The notes under the pieces: model-generated
Database searches by the model: none
Seen by the model: the letters and a program-made list of their open reading frames with translations, nothing else
Told to the model about the DNA's origin: nothing
Assembly (NCBI GenBank): GCA_963729695.1
Contig: CAVSOT010000005.1
Span: 62,001-126,000, forward strand
Length of the DNA: 64,000 bases
Direction of reading: 5' to 3'
From: PALSA-693 sp963729695
GTDB lineage: Bacteria; Actinomycetota; Acidimicrobiia; Acidimicrobiales; Palsa-688
In this document: positions 18,357-27,412 of the stretch, piece after piece
How the letters are laid out: every line of letters starts with the position of its first letter
Position numbering within the stretch: position 1 is the first letter of the stretch
Translations under genes and position numbers: made by a program

Positions 18357-19073
18357 TTACCGTCGTCGCTCGGATCTCGTCAGCGCGTCGCCAACGGCAA
18401 TGTTGGGCGTAGATCCGGCTTCTCCGTGCTCGCTCGTCTGTTCCTGTCCTTCGATGGAGTCGACGCGGTCGCAAAACAGATCCCAGGCACGATCCGTATC
18501 CTTGCCCCGGTAGCGGTCGCGGCCGTCGAGGATGTCCCACGCCTCGCGGCGAAGCGCGGAGGCGGCCCGTCCCCGACGCCCAGCTCGCTCAGCCGGCTTC
18601 AGCCATTGACTCAGGGTTTGACACCCGGCGATACCGACCGCGAGGACGATGGTCCAGGCCTTGGCCGTAGCCGACGCCACGAGCAGGGAGGCGGCTATGC
18701 CTGCTGCGATGGACGCCAGATTCAAGGTGGTGTCAAGGTGGCGGTAGAACCGATCTCCCCGGTCATAAGCGGACAGCCGGTTGGTGAAGCGATGCTGCAG
18801 GAACGCCTTCCGGATTTCGAGGGTGTCCGCCACCTGCTGGTCGTCGTCAGGAGTCGAGTGAGCCAGCTTGCTCAGCAGCAAGGAGGCCACCACCTCGGTC
18901 TCGCCCTTGAGCGGCACACGCCCCCCAACGCGGTTCAGCCGGGCTCTCGCTCGGATCGCGGGGTGACGCACGCCCACGGTCGTCTCGTCGTCCCGCGGCT
19001 TCGCGTGATCGTCTGTCGCCGCCTGACGCCCGGCCGGCATCCGAAGCGTGGCGACCAGCCGGCTGTCGGTCAT
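18357..19073 (-). CDS. SLATT/DUF4231-like membrane protein
   Basis: The C-terminal 170 residues look like a SLATT or DUF4231 unit: LQHRFTNRLSAYDRGDRFYR, then two close transmembrane helices (LASIAAGIAASLLVAS and WTIVLAVGIAGCQTLSQW) and a charged cytosolic helix RREAWDILDGRDRYRG. SLATT proteins are two-helix membrane proteins often linked to nucleotide-signalling defence, but no partner gene is present here. I placed the start at the ATG at 19073; the frame is open to 19292, which would overlap the divergent gene. The start is uncertain. Confidence 0.55.
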   Translation of the reverse strand: MTDSRLVATLRMPAGRQAATDDHAKPRDDETTVGVRHPAIRARARLNRVGGRVPLKGETEVVASLLLSKLAHSTPDDDQQVADTLEIRKAFLQHRFTNRLSAYDRGDRFYRHLDTTLNLASIAAGIAASLLVASATAKAWTIVLAVGIAGCQTLSQWLKPAERAGRRGRAASALRREAWDILDGRDRYRGKDTDRAWDLFCDRVDSIEGQEQTSEHGEAGSTPNIAVGDALTRSERRR

Positions 19074-19349
19074 TGACGCCGAAGGGAAGTACTGCGGAAT
19101 GTGGCCGCAAGCTCGGATAGTGCTGCCAGTTGGTGAAGTCTCAAGGTGTGCGGTCCTTCCTCGGTCGAGCCAGCCCCGGTGTCCCTCAGAAAGAGGCGCC
19201 AGCGCTCGCCGGGATGCATCCAGGTTGTTGTCGGCGGGCCCGAGATCTCGGATGGTCTGGATGACTTGGCCGGAGTTGTCGTCGAACTCCATGAGGGAGT
19301 CGAGTTAGTTGCCGCCGGGGGAGGTCCACTCTTCTACAGTGGGGCAGTC

Positions 19350-20021
19350 GTGACTGCTCTGCTTGTAACCACGGCTCCAGCGCCGCTTCCCTTACTGCCG
19401 GACTGGGTGGATGTCTGCGCCATGGCGGTTGCCGCCGCCTTTGGCGCGGCTGCCGGTCGGAACCGCCGGCTGCCGCTACTGGGAGTGCTCACCGCTGGGG
19501 TCATCGCCGGGCTTGCTGGCGGCATGGTCCGTGATTTCTTGCTTGGGTTGGAAGCGGCCGCAATCCAGAACTGGTACTACATACCAGCGGTCCTGGCGGC
19601 CGCATTGGTCGGGGGGTTCCTTGCCCCCCGGCTGGTCCAAGGACATCTTTCGTACCTCTTGGCCCGGGGCGTCGCCGTCGGGCTCCTCGTCACCATCGGG
19701 GTACAAAAGGGCCTCGAATACCGAGCACCGGGTGATGCCGCCGTACTCCTCGGAGTCGTGACCGGGACCATGGGTGGCGCGACGGCCGACGTGATGGCCG
19801 GTGAGCGGGCCGCCATCTTCCGCCAGGCGCATTGGGGGCTGGCCGCGGTGATCGTATCGGCGTCCATGTTCTGGCTGCTCAGCACCTACGTTGACTTTTG
19901 GGTCGCCATCGCCGCCGCAGTGGTGGCGGCGGCCTCATTGGACATACTCAGTTGGAAGCTCGGCTGGGCCAGCCCCATGTTCCCCGGCGACCACGACCCG
20001 GCCTACCCAGCCGCCTCGTAG
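19350..20021 (+). CDS. TRIC/UPF0126 family membrane protein (YicG-like)
   Basis: Seven hydrophobic segments and two TRIC repeats mark this as a UPF0126 trimeric intracellular cation channel homologue. The first repeat has GLAGGMVRDFLLGLEAAAI and the second GTMGGATADVMAGERAAIF, the paired GG-x-x-R/A-D signatures of the family. Bacterial TRIC proteins are K+-permeable homotrimers in the inner membrane. The GTG at 19350 follows a GGGG box; the frame stays open upstream to 19146, and a TTG at about 19263 is an alternative. Confidence 0.78.
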   Translation: MTALLVTTAPAPLPLLPDWVDVCAMAVAAAFGAAAGRNRRLPLLGVLTAGVIAGLAGGMVRDFLLGLEAAAIQNWYYIPAVLAAALVGGFLAPRLVQGHLSYLLARGVAVGLLVTIGVQKGLEYRAPGDAAVLLGVVTGTMGGATADVMAGERAAIFRQAHWGLAAVIVSASMFWLLSTYVDFWVAIAAAVVAAASLDILSWKLGWASPMFPGDHDPAYPAAS

Positions 20022-20186
20022 CTGGGAGCGAAGCCTCTAGAGGGCCGAAGGTTGGCGTGATTCTGGCGCGTCGCGGAACGGGCAGCCTGACCGGCGTTGC
20101 GGGCGAGCGACCAGGCACTGTGGGCTGGACCGCAAGGCCTTCTTTTGAAGGCTGAGGAGCGCTCTCGAGTACGCCGCGGGAGCAAA

Positions 20187-20228
20187 CTCGACCCTCGACC
20201 CTCGACCCTCGACCCTCGACCCTCGACC
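20187..20228. repeat. 7-bp tandem repeat, six copies
   Basis: The unit CTCGACC is repeated six times without a mismatch between 20187 and 20228. It lies between the TRIC gene and two pseudogenes and is not in a gene. It is a simple-sequence array likely to vary in copy number by slippage. Confidence 0.95.
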
Positions 20229-20354
20229 CCGACCAGCGGAGACGCCGCTAATCACCCTGGCAGATGCTGTTGTCCTCCATCCCAGCCAAGCGATTCAGGA
20301 GCCTGGAACCCGCAGGGGCGTGCAACCGGTTCAGCCACAGCCGGACCTCGAGAC

Positions 20355-20580
20355 AGGTTCGTCACCATCAACAACGACACCGTTTACTTGATGGCGCAGC
20401 TCGAGCTTGGGGTCGGGCCGCTACGGTTGCACTTCCTGACACGGTTGGCCGGTATTGCGTGCTCCAGTTCGTGGACGCCTGGATCAATAACTTCGCCTAC
20501 GTCGGTCATCGGGCCACCGGAGCCATCCACGGTGACTTTCTGCTGGTGCCGCCGAGTAATACCCGACGCGAATTCGCTAC
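20355..20580 (+). pseudogene. DUF1254-domain protein remnant
   Basis: The first frame reads FVTINNDTVYLMAQLELGVG and the next frame ALPDTVGRYCVLQFVDAW followed by NNFAYVGHRATG and GDFLLVPP. These are the core motifs of DUF1254 proteins in correct order, separated by a one-base shift near 20430. The N- and C-terminal parts are missing. Confidence 0.75.
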
Positions 20581-20664
20581 CTTCTGCTCGTCAGCGCCGT
20601 CCTCAGTACAGCGGCAATCAGCGCGTGCTCCTCCGCCGCTCCCGCCTCGTCGAGATCGACCGCC

Positions 20665-21045
20665 ATGACATGTCTCCCTGGAACGCGCCCTTGCCCGGGA
20701 AGAGCAGGAGCGCGTTCTCGGTCGGGCCAAGCTTTCGAACGTCGAGATGGGTGATGACGTTAAGCCGGCCAACTCCCACGTGACGCTGAACACGATCGTT
20801 GAGCCCGACGGCACCCAACGTCAGATCCTGCGGGAGAACATGCCCTTCGGATCGTCGAGCGCCGGGGAGTTCGGCACTTACTTCACTTGGCTTGCGGCGA
20901 CCTCCTCGGTCACGGAGCTGATGTTCCAGCACATGTTCCTGGGAGACCCGTCGGCAGCTACGACCGGATCCTTGGCTTCTCCGACGCGGTGACCGGCACC
21001 CGGTTCTTCGTGCCGACCGCCGACTTCCTCGACGACCCTCCCCGT
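20665..21045 (+). pseudogene. Dyp-type peroxidase C-terminal remnant
   Basis: The plus strand gives EEQERVLGRAKLSN, DDVKPANSHVTLNTI with the proximal haem-ligand His region, ENMPFGSSSAGEFGTYF and VTELMFQHMFLGDP. After a frameshift near 20945 it continues SYDRILGFSDAVTG and FFVPTADFLDD, the normal end of actinobacterial Dyp peroxidases. The distal GxxDG half of the enzyme is absent, so it is a broken gene. Confidence 0.82.
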
Positions 21046-21085
21046 GTCCGGGACATCCCGATGGCCAGGCGGCCGCCGCCCTGGA

Positions 21086-21670
21086 TCAGGCTGCTCCGAG
21101 CGGACGTCCCTTTGCGAGTGACGGATCCTTGGGGATCGGCGGTCTCCGAGGGCCCAAGTCGGCGTCCAATCTCGCTTGACGGGAGCGCTGCAGGGCGAGC
21201 GCGACGGCGTCGTCGGACGGCTTGCGGTACTCCCCCGTGTACGAATACGGGGGCCGGCGCCACCAGTAGACGACGACCGCAGCCACGATCAGGCTCGTGA
21301 CGAGCAGTACAGCTCCCACGGCCAGATTCCTGTAGGTGAGCAGGACGTCTATCGAAAAGCCGACCGTTATTGGTACGACGGTGAGCGTCACGGTATCTAT
21401 GGCAGGAGACCCGTAGGCCCCCTGCTCGTAGGCATCCACGAACTCAGCCTGCTCGGAGAGCCTGGCGGCCTGCCACTCGAAGTGCAGGGCGGCGCTGCCG
21501 TGGAGATCCGAGAGTGGGGTGAGCTGGTCGTCGCTCGGTGCCAACAGTTCCTGGCCGAAATGAGGATCGTCCAGTTGGCGCCGATAGGTGTCTAGCCACA
21601 GCAGGAACCGATCGCCGCTGTCGCCTAGGGTGGTTTCTGCCTCCATCGCGTGAGATTGGCCAGTTGTCAT
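21086..21670 (-). CDS. hypothetical membrane protein, third gene of the sigma operon
   Basis: The 194-residue protein has a soluble N-terminal half (acidic, with FLLWLDTYRRQLDDPHFG) and two transmembrane helices at about residues 92-110 and 116-135, followed by a basic tail (YWWRRPPYSYTGEYRKPSDD). Its start overlaps the stop of the upstream CU044_5270 gene by ATGA (21667-21670). I do not recognise a family. Its place in the operon suggests it depends on, or modulates, the ECF sigma factor. Confidence 0.6.
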   Translation of the reverse strand: MTTGQSHAMEAETTLGDSGDRFLLWLDTYRRQLDDPHFGQELLAPSDDQLTPLSDLHGSAALHFEWQAARLSEQAEFVDAYEQGAYGSPAIDTVTLTVVPITVGFSIDVLLTYRNLAVGAVLLVTSLIVAAVVVYWWRRPPYSYTGEYRKPSDDAVALALQRSRQARLDADLGPRRPPIPKDPSLAKGRPLGAA

Positions 21671-22629
21671 GGCCTGGACGGTGACGTGGCGGTATGGGCG
21701 AATCCGGTCGGGACCGTCACCTGCAGCCGGGCCAGGTTGGCGTCAGTGGGGGCCAGGTACTCGTAGTCCGACGTGCTGGTGCCCTGCATTTCTTGGGCGC
21801 CACTACTTGATTGGTAGTTGAAGGACTCCCGCACAGGGAGGTAGGTCTGCTGGTTGACCCACAGAAGCAGAAGGGTGCCCTGCGGGTCCCTCAGCGACAA
21901 TTCCTTGACCGGCTGGCCGTCCACCGTTGTGGTACCGAGCTCGGAGGCGTGGCCGTCAGCCACCTGGTTGCGCAGAGATCCCAGGGCCACTGCTCCCGGC
22001 GTGTTCGGTAGGGCACCGGCGATCGACCTGTCGGCTTGCTCGGACCAGGTTCTGGTCGGGTAGTCGACGCTCAGGATCTGTCCGGTCGGCGCTGACCCGG
22101 CACTTTGGTGGAGGTAGAGGTTGGCCGGCGTTCTGTAGACGAGTTGGACATCCTGTACCGGCGCCCCTTCGGCGTCGAGCAGGAGGTGGCGGGAGCGCAC
22201 CAGTTGATTCGGTTGCGGATCGGCGGGCGAGGTCCATACTTCCTGCGACACCGACTGTCCGTCGGAGACCGTCATGGTCAGTCGGACGTAGAGGACATCG
22301 CCGGAGGTGGAGTCGAACGCCGCAAGGATGGCGTGTTGCAGTTCGGTGACGGACGACTGGCCACTGGGTTGGGAGGTGTGCGGCCTGGATGACGATGGAT
22401 AGGCGACCACGGCGACGGCGACCGCCACGGCGACCGCTGTCGCCATGCCGACCGTCCAGGTCAGGCGGTGTCCTCGCCACGGTGACCGCCGCGATCCGAC
22501 CGATGGCGCCTGACCCAGTTCGACGGACATGGCTGCATCGAGGGTGCCGCTGGCGGCCGATCGGGCTGATGGGCTCGGGCCACCAACTTCGGCTCGGAAT
22601 CGTCTGACAGCATCTAGTTCGTCGATCAT
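21667..22629 (-). CDS. CU044_5270 family protein, likely anti-sigma partner
   Basis: This 320-residue protein begins with MIDELDAVRRFRAEVGGPS, has one transmembrane helix at about residues 56-77 (TVGMATAVAVAVAVAVVAY) and an extracytoplasmic domain of about 230 residues. That is the arrangement of actinobacterial CU044_5270 proteins, which are normally encoded beside an ECF sigma gene. The cytoplasmic N-terminus may bind the sigma factor. AAGGAG lies before the ATG, inside the sigma gene, and the two genes overlap by ATGA at 22626-22629. Confidence 0.78.
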   Translation of the reverse strand: MIDELDAVRRFRAEVGGPSPSARSAASGTLDAAMSVELGQAPSVGSRRSPWRGHRLTWTVGMATAVAVAVAVAVVAYPSSSRPHTSQPSGQSSVTELQHAILAAFDSTSGDVLYVRLTMTVSDGQSVSQEVWTSPADPQPNQLVRSRHLLLDAEGAPVQDVQLVYRTPANLYLHQSAGSAPTGQILSVDYPTRTWSEQADRSIAGALPNTPGAVALGSLRNQVADGHASELGTTTVDGQPVKELSLRDPQGTLLLLWVNQQTYLPVRESFNYQSSSGAQEMQGTSTSDYEYLAPTDANLARLQVTVPTGFAHTATSPSRP

Positions 22630-23255
22630 CGGTGCTCCTTCAGGAATGGGTCGGAGGATGGTTCGGGGTCAGGGGCCGGGCTGGGGCTGGCCTCGATAGC
22701 GGCGCGGACGCGTTGGCGGGCCCGGGACAAACGAGATGCCACCGTGCCGGGGGCAATCCCGAGGGCGGAGGCGATCTCCGTGTGCGTCAAATCACCCCAG
22801 CAGTGCAGCAGGAGCACGTCGCGTTGCTCGGGCCGGAGTCTGCGTAGGGCCTTGGCCAGGTGTGGATCCACGGGTCCGCCCACGGTGGAGCTGTCCGCGC
22901 CGTGCGACACACCGACGATGTCGTGACCCAGTCTCGACAAGGTGGCCAGAAGCCTGCGTTCGGCTCGGCGGTGATTCCGGATCAGGTTGGTCGCAATCCC
23001 GTACAACCACGGCCGTGCCGTATCCGACGCGGCATCGAAACTGCGTCGTCGCTCGAAGGCCAGGGTGAAGGTGTGCGCAGTCAGGTCGTCGGCCAGCGCC
23101 GTACCCACCCGCCGGGCCGCATAGCGATGAATGGCGTCGAAGTGCCGCTCAAAGATCGTTCCGAATCGGTCGGGCTCGGATAGCGACGCCGCTATGACCT
23201 GTCCGTCGCGGTTCTCGTCGGCGGAGTCCTCGCCGCGTACGGGGTCATTCGCCAT
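22626..23255 (-). CDS. ECF-type RNA polymerase sigma factor
   Basis: Sigma region 2 reads FERHFDAIHRYAARRVG, LADDLTAHTFTLAFERR and RPWLYGIATNLIRNHRRAE; region 4 reads LRPEQRDVLLLHCWGDLTHTEIASALG and GTVASRLSRARQRVR in part. The 209-residue product thus has both core sigma regions. The ATG at 23255 follows GAGGAG closely; a GTG at 23273 is the alternative. It heads a three-gene operon with a membrane anti-sigma-like protein and a two-helix membrane protein. Confidence 0.9.
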   Translation of the reverse strand: MANDPVRGEDSADENRDGQVIAASLSEPDRFGTIFERHFDAIHRYAARRVGTALADDLTAHTFTLAFERRRSFDAASDTARPWLYGIATNLIRNHRRAERRLLATLSRLGHDIVGVSHGADSSTVGGPVDPHLAKALRRLRPEQRDVLLLHCWGDLTHTEIASALGIAPGTVASRLSRARQRVRAAIEASPSPAPDPEPSSDPFLKEHR

Positions 23256-23950
23256 CACTCCTCTATTGTCCACACGCCGCCAAGATCTTCCCGACTCCGA
23301 ATATTCTCGAGGAGAGCGTGTGGGCCACAGGCGGAGGGGGCGGGTTGAGGCGCGCGCAAACAGCCGCCCGGTATCACCGGCGGGGGATCACGTCATCCAA
23401 CATCGGACCGACTCTCGCCCGAGGTCTCCCGCCGTTCCCACCATCCACGCCGGACCCCACCCGCCTCACTCTGGACGTCCGGGACGACAGCCTGGTGTAG
23501 CCTCGGAGCGCGGTCGAAGCGCACCGCTTCCAGCGCGCCCTCGACAACGCCGTGCCCGGCGACGTTAGACCCCTTCTGGAATCTGTTCCATCCTGACCTT
23601 GAGTGGAGAGGTCCCGAACACTGACACTTGTGGTGGCGCACGACTCCGGCCTGACACGGACCCGATGAGGCCCGGTCGGTCCTCCAGCACAGACAGTTGG
23701 CAGTCGAGCCCAACACCACTCCCGCGGCCACGGTCGTGTGGTCAGGCACCGGCGCCTACGTGGTTCGACTGGGGTGGGCGGCCGACGGGCAACGCAGCCG
23801 ACCTGGAGAGGTTCCAAGCGATGCGAGTCCAAGATGACAAGGTCATCGAGATCGCCGGATACTCGAGAAGACGCAGCCGCCGCTCCTCGCCGGCCGGCTC
23901 ATTGGCCCACGGGCAGGACTCAACGCAGTCGTGGCCGCCTTCGACGTTGC
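23256..23950. other. intergenic region with weak SnoaL-like scrap
   Basis: No intact gene is visible. On the plus strand at about 23810-23885 a piece reads LERFQAMRVQDDKVIEIAGY, like the last strand of an NTF2/SnoaL-fold protein, and an upstream frame gives GAYVVRLGWAADGQR. Surrounding frames are closed by stops, so at most it is a decayed gene. Confidence 0.35.
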
Positions 23951-24523
23951 TCACCGGGCAGAGCGGGGGCTTCGGCGCATGGCGACGATCGGAGGACACC
24001 CCACGGGCATGGGCAGGGGACCGATCTCCACGAACCCGTTCCTACCGTAGAAGGCGATGTTCGCCGGATCCGAGTTCTCCAGGTACGCCGGGATGCCGTC
24101 GCCGTCGCACTGCGCCAGCACCGGGGCAAGCAGCCCAGAGGCGACCCCGCGACGCCGCTGAGTGGGGACAACCCCAACGGCATCGAGGTAGAAGTGCCGC
24201 TCGGCCGGTCTCGCGGCGGCCAACACGCCAAGCGCCGCCGCTCGCCGTCGGCTGCTCCACTCCGACGTGCCACCCGCAACATCAGGGCCGCCCGTGCTCT
24301 CGAGGGGAGGGAACCAGATCGCCGCTCCTTCACCATCGAGGCTCCGATACACCTGACCTTCGCGGATCCCGAGTCGGACCAAGGCGCTGAACAACGAGAT
24401 CAGCCGCGGCGAACTGAGGTTATCGGCAAACATCCAGCGAACCAGCGGATTCGCTTCGTACGCCACGGCCAGCGATCGTCCCAACAAGCCTACGTCGGCC
24501 GCCCCCGCCACACCGACGTCCAT
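23951..24523 (-). CDS. GNAT family N-acetyltransferase
   Basis: The 190-residue protein shows the GNAT core: GAAIWFPP, FYLDAVGVVPTQRRRGVASG with the acetyl-CoA pyrophosphate loop (QRRRGVA), IPAYLENSDPANIAFYGRNG and the final strand GFVEIGPLPM. It should acetylate an amine using acetyl-CoA; the acceptor is unknown. No clear ribosome-binding site precedes the start, and it stands alone. Confidence 0.85.
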   Translation of the reverse strand: MDVGVAGAADVGLLGRSLAVAYEANPLVRWMFADNLSSPRLISLFSALVRLGIREGQVYRSLDGEGAAIWFPPLESTGGPDVAGGTSEWSSRRRAAALGVLAAARPAERHFYLDAVGVVPTQRRRGVASGLLAPVLAQCDGDGIPAYLENSDPANIAFYGRNGFVEIGPLPMPVGCPPIVAMRRSPRSAR

Positions 24524-25058
24524 CGACCGACAGTAACGGAATCACAGCCGCCCGATCCTCGACCAGCGTGCCCGATGAGGAACGGCCTTAACGGGCTCTG
24601 AACGTCAACTCGCCGCAGCGAGAGCAGCAAACACCACCGGCCGATAGGTGCCTCGGGTTATCGAGGTCGTCCAGCCTGGGGTTGCGGCTAGGTTCTCGCT
24701 GATTGGCACGCCCGTGCCGAGGATCTCCAGCCAGGCGTCCGGCGTTCGGGCTGCGCGGAGCCCACCGAGCAGTCGTCTTCCCTGCTGCGCTGCTCTGTTA
24801 TCCCGCCGGCTTGTCTCGTAGGAGAGAACCGAACCGATAGCCAGGGCCGAAAGTTGATGGTCTATGTGTTGGCATGCTCGGCGCAGGCATCCTGACCCCA
24901 CCAGAGATCAATCCGCCCCACCACCGACCAGTCGTGAGCGGAACCGCTTGTTTATAGGCCAATCCGCCCGGACTTGTCGAAGCCGTCGGATGATCTGGCG
25001 ACGTAAGGGACGGTGATCACGATATGAGGATCAATGGGGCGCCTTAATTGCGATCCGG
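24524..25058. other. intergenic region
   Basis: One minus-strand reading frame of 98 codons (24605-24901) is present but resembles nothing I know and has ordinary out-of-frame composition. I do not call it a gene. Confidence 0.4.
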
Positions 25059-25097
25059 TGAGTTGCGGGAGGTAACAGTGCCCTCCCGCAACTCACA
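25059..25097 (-). terminator. 15-bp perfect hairpin after the first binding-protein gene
   Basis: GTGAGTTGCGGGAGG (25059-25073) pairs perfectly with CCTCCCGCAACTCAC (25083-25097) around a 9-base loop, starting five bases after the stop at 25103. There is no T-tract, as is common in actinobacterial terminators. Confidence 0.75.
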
Positions 25098-25102
25098 GTA
25101 CG

Positions 25103-26377
25103 CTACGACGTTGACGACCCTTTCTGGCAGGTGGGCTGGCCATTGTTGAGGGTGGTGGCCACGCTGTTGGAAACGTGCAAGAGGAACCAGCAATCAACGT
25201 GGTGAGGCTGTCCGGCGGTGAACGTCAACGGTGGAGAGAGCCCATTCAGCGTCTCTCCGTGCATCGATTCGAGACCCTGGGTGATCTCCGCGGCGCTGGG
25301 TGTGCCACTCGGGGTGAGCCCCCCGGCCTTGACCGCTGCCTCTAACAGTTTGCCCGATGTCCACGTGATCAAGTCGCCTTCCGCCCAGTTGATGTTGCTA
25401 CGCAGACCTGGCTCGTACTTATCGACGGCGGCATTCATAGCCTGCACCGCAGGAATGCTAGAGGTATATGGTACGTCCGGCATCTCTGACCAGAGGTTGG
25501 CGCTAATAGGGCCGGTAAGATAGTTATTTGCGAACCCCTGACCTTCGACGAGATAGATTGGCTTATAGCCCTGCCGCTGGCAGTCCGACGCGACTCTGAC
25601 CACGGCCGTATTGCTATCGCCTATGAAAAGAGCGCCGACGTGACCTTGCTGGGCTGCCACGCACTGAGCGGTGTAGTTGGGCGCGGTCATCGAAATCGAC
25701 GCGGTGTACGTAAACGGAATACCGTTCTGCTGCGCCGCGGCCTTGATGGGTCCATTGAGCTCGGAGCATTGAGGAGCCTCGGCGCAGTACAGGGAACCCA
25801 TGGTGGCGGCCCCGCCCGCCTTGGCTGAGGCAGCTATTGCCGCCGCCGCGGAGTCGCCAGTCTGGGCTGGCACATAGAAGTCCGGATTCGTATAAAACAC
25901 CGTTGACGATTGGTCAGCGCCCACCACCGGGACCTTGGCGGCTTGCACCGCGTTTGCCCAAGCCGCCTCGAACACGGTCTCAGCCACGATCGCGTCAACG
26001 CCGGATGCCAGCAGCGTCTGAACGTCGGACGCCGATGTGGCCGGGTTGCCGCCATCATCCTTGAAGAGGATCTTAACCGGATGGCCGTTGATGCCGCCGG
26101 AGGCGTTCACCGAATCGGCCCAGGCCGTGTAGGTCTGATTCCAAGTCGAAATGGCAGCTCCGAATGGGCCCGAGCAGGCGCAAACCACGCCCACCTTGAT
26201 CGGAGCCCCGGTAGCTTGCGCAGCCGACGACGCGCTGGTTGAACCGCTGGTCGTGCCGCCGGTCGATGCGGCAGTGGTGTTGCTACTCGAGGACTTGCTG
26301 CTCGATGAGCACGCGGCGGCGACCAGGGCGATCGCCAGGACACCCGCCCCGTAAGAAAGCTTCCTTTTGGTAAGCAA
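25103..26377 (-). CDS. ABC transporter substrate-binding lipoprotein (Leu/Ile/Val type)
   Basis: The 424-residue product starts at TTG 26377, seven bases after AGGGGG; longer starts have no ribosome-binding site. A lipoprotein signal (LAIALVAAACS, with Cys as the acylated residue) and a Ser-rich linker lead into a type I periplasmic-binding domain: IKVGVVCACSGPFGA, VNASGGINGHPVKIL and IVAETVFEAAWANAVQAAK. It should capture an amino acid, amide or aromatic acid outside the membrane. No LivHMGF permease genes are in the window. It is a clear paralogue of the protein at 30.4-31.7 kb; both share the Cys residues in YCAEA and SDCQRQGYKP. Confidence 0.9.
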   Translation of the reverse strand: MLTKRKLSYGAGVLAIALVAAACSSSSKSSSSNTTAASTGGTTSGSTSASSAAQATGAPIKVGVVCACSGPFGAAISTWNQTYTAWADSVNASGGINGHPVKILFKDDGGNPATSASDVQTLLASGVDAIVAETVFEAAWANAVQAAKVPVVGADQSSTVFYTNPDFYVPAQTGDSAAAAIAASAKAGGAATMGSLYCAEAPQCSELNGPIKAAAQQNGIPFTYTASISMTAPNYTAQCVAAQQGHVGALFIGDSNTAVVRVASDCQRQGYKPIYLVEGQGFANNYLTGPISANLWSEMPDVPYTSSIPAVQAMNAAVDKYEPGLRSNINWAEGDLITWTSGKLLEAAVKAGGLTPSGTPSAAEITQGLESMHGETLNGLSPPLTFTAGQPHHVDCWFLLHVSNSVATTLNNGQPTCQKGSSTS

Positions 26378-26529
26378 TCTATTACCCCCTTTTGTTCTGT
26401 GATCACCTGATGGCAATCGGTCAATCGTGAGGATACTACGGCCTCCCTGGTGTGGTATGTCGGCTACACCTAGGAGAGCAATCGTATGAAGTCGGGGGAG
26501 AAAGCCGTACCTACAACTCGCGCACCTTC

Positions 26530-26595
26530 GTAGGAAGAGGTCCGATTTGTAGACAAATTAGTAGGAATAGGTCCCATTCGTAGACAAACTAACTG
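26530..26595. promoter_or_regulatory. paired 31-bp direct repeats upstream of first binding-protein gene
   Basis: Two adjacent 31-bp units (26530-26560 and 26561-26591) agree at 27 positions, each with GTAGGAA, AGGTCC and GTAGACAAA blocks. The second runs into AAACTAACTG (26586-26595), a decamer also found in the repeats upstream of the paralogous gene. The 31-bp spacing is about three helical turns, as expected for an operator bound cooperatively. They lie 150-220 bp before the start codon. Confidence 0.6.
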
Positions 26596-26909
26596 TGGCA
26601 TGGACCGACCCGGATAGGCGCTGAAACTATGATGCCGGAGGAGGCCATCGTGGCCGGCCTGCTTGGTGTGGCCAGCTGCGACGTTCCTGATCGATCGATG
26701 CGTGCGACACCGAGATCGACCCAACCTTGGCGAGCGGCTGCTCCCAGCTCCAGCCCCTTCGCAAACCGACGAGGCCGAGATGTGGCTCAACAGTCGACGG
26801 TGATCACACTGCTCCACACGATCTTCACGCTTCCTTCACAGCATCGACACAAGCGAGATCGAATCTTGCGATTGGCCCGAGTGGTCGGGGGCGACCGGAG
26901 GCTCCCCCT
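26596..26909. other. intergenic region
   Basis: Nothing recognisable lies here between the direct repeats and the methyltransferase remnant. Confidence 0.4.
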
Positions 26910-27385
26910 TCGAATGGTCGCAGTCACGTACACGTTCCACGTCAGATCCCCGACCACCTGGGCCGCAAGGAGTGAGAGGTCCGGCGAGGTTTCGATGAGG
27001 TGGGCGGGGGGCGGATGGCTCGGGATCAGTTCGTCGTTAAGGGAGGCAAGCTGATCCCGGCCATCCACTACGGTGCCGACTGATCTCCTTCCCCGAAAGT
27101 GAGGTGGTAGCCAGCGTGAGCTCCGGCCCGTACCAGTTGCCTCCTTCGCGATTGGCGAAGATGAGGTCGAAGGAGCCCGTTCCGTCCAGCACGGTCGTGG
27201 CGTCTCCGATGACGAAGTCGATCCGGGGCGGCCATCCGGAATCGTGAGCCAGACCCAATCTTTCGGGGTCTCGCTCGACGTCGTGACCGATACGTCGGTT
27301 CGGGATCCCAGGCCCGAAGCGGTCCAGGCGACCCCGACTCCCACTATCGGGGTCAAGGCCATGGTCTGCACGACGGCTGCTCCTG
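26910..27385 (-). pseudogene. O-methyltransferase remnant
   Basis: Three minus-strand frames rebuild a class I O-methyltransferase: VGVGVAWTASGLGSRTDV in one, PPRIDFVIGDATTVLDGTG and SFDLIFANREGGNWYG in the next, and LASLNDELIPSHPP through NVYVTATI in the third. Motif order is right but at least two frameshifts break it and the N-terminus is missing. Confidence 0.72.
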
Positions 27386-27412
27386 GCGGGCGGCGCTGAT
27401 TGAGGACCGGAG

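Noticed and set aside
18357..19073. SLATT-type protein as part of a defence system
   Set aside because: No nucleotide cyclase, nuclease or other partner gene is next to it, so only the membrane fold is claimed.
20187..20228. CRISPR-like array
   Set aside because: The unit is 7 bp with no spacers, so it is a simple tandem repeat.
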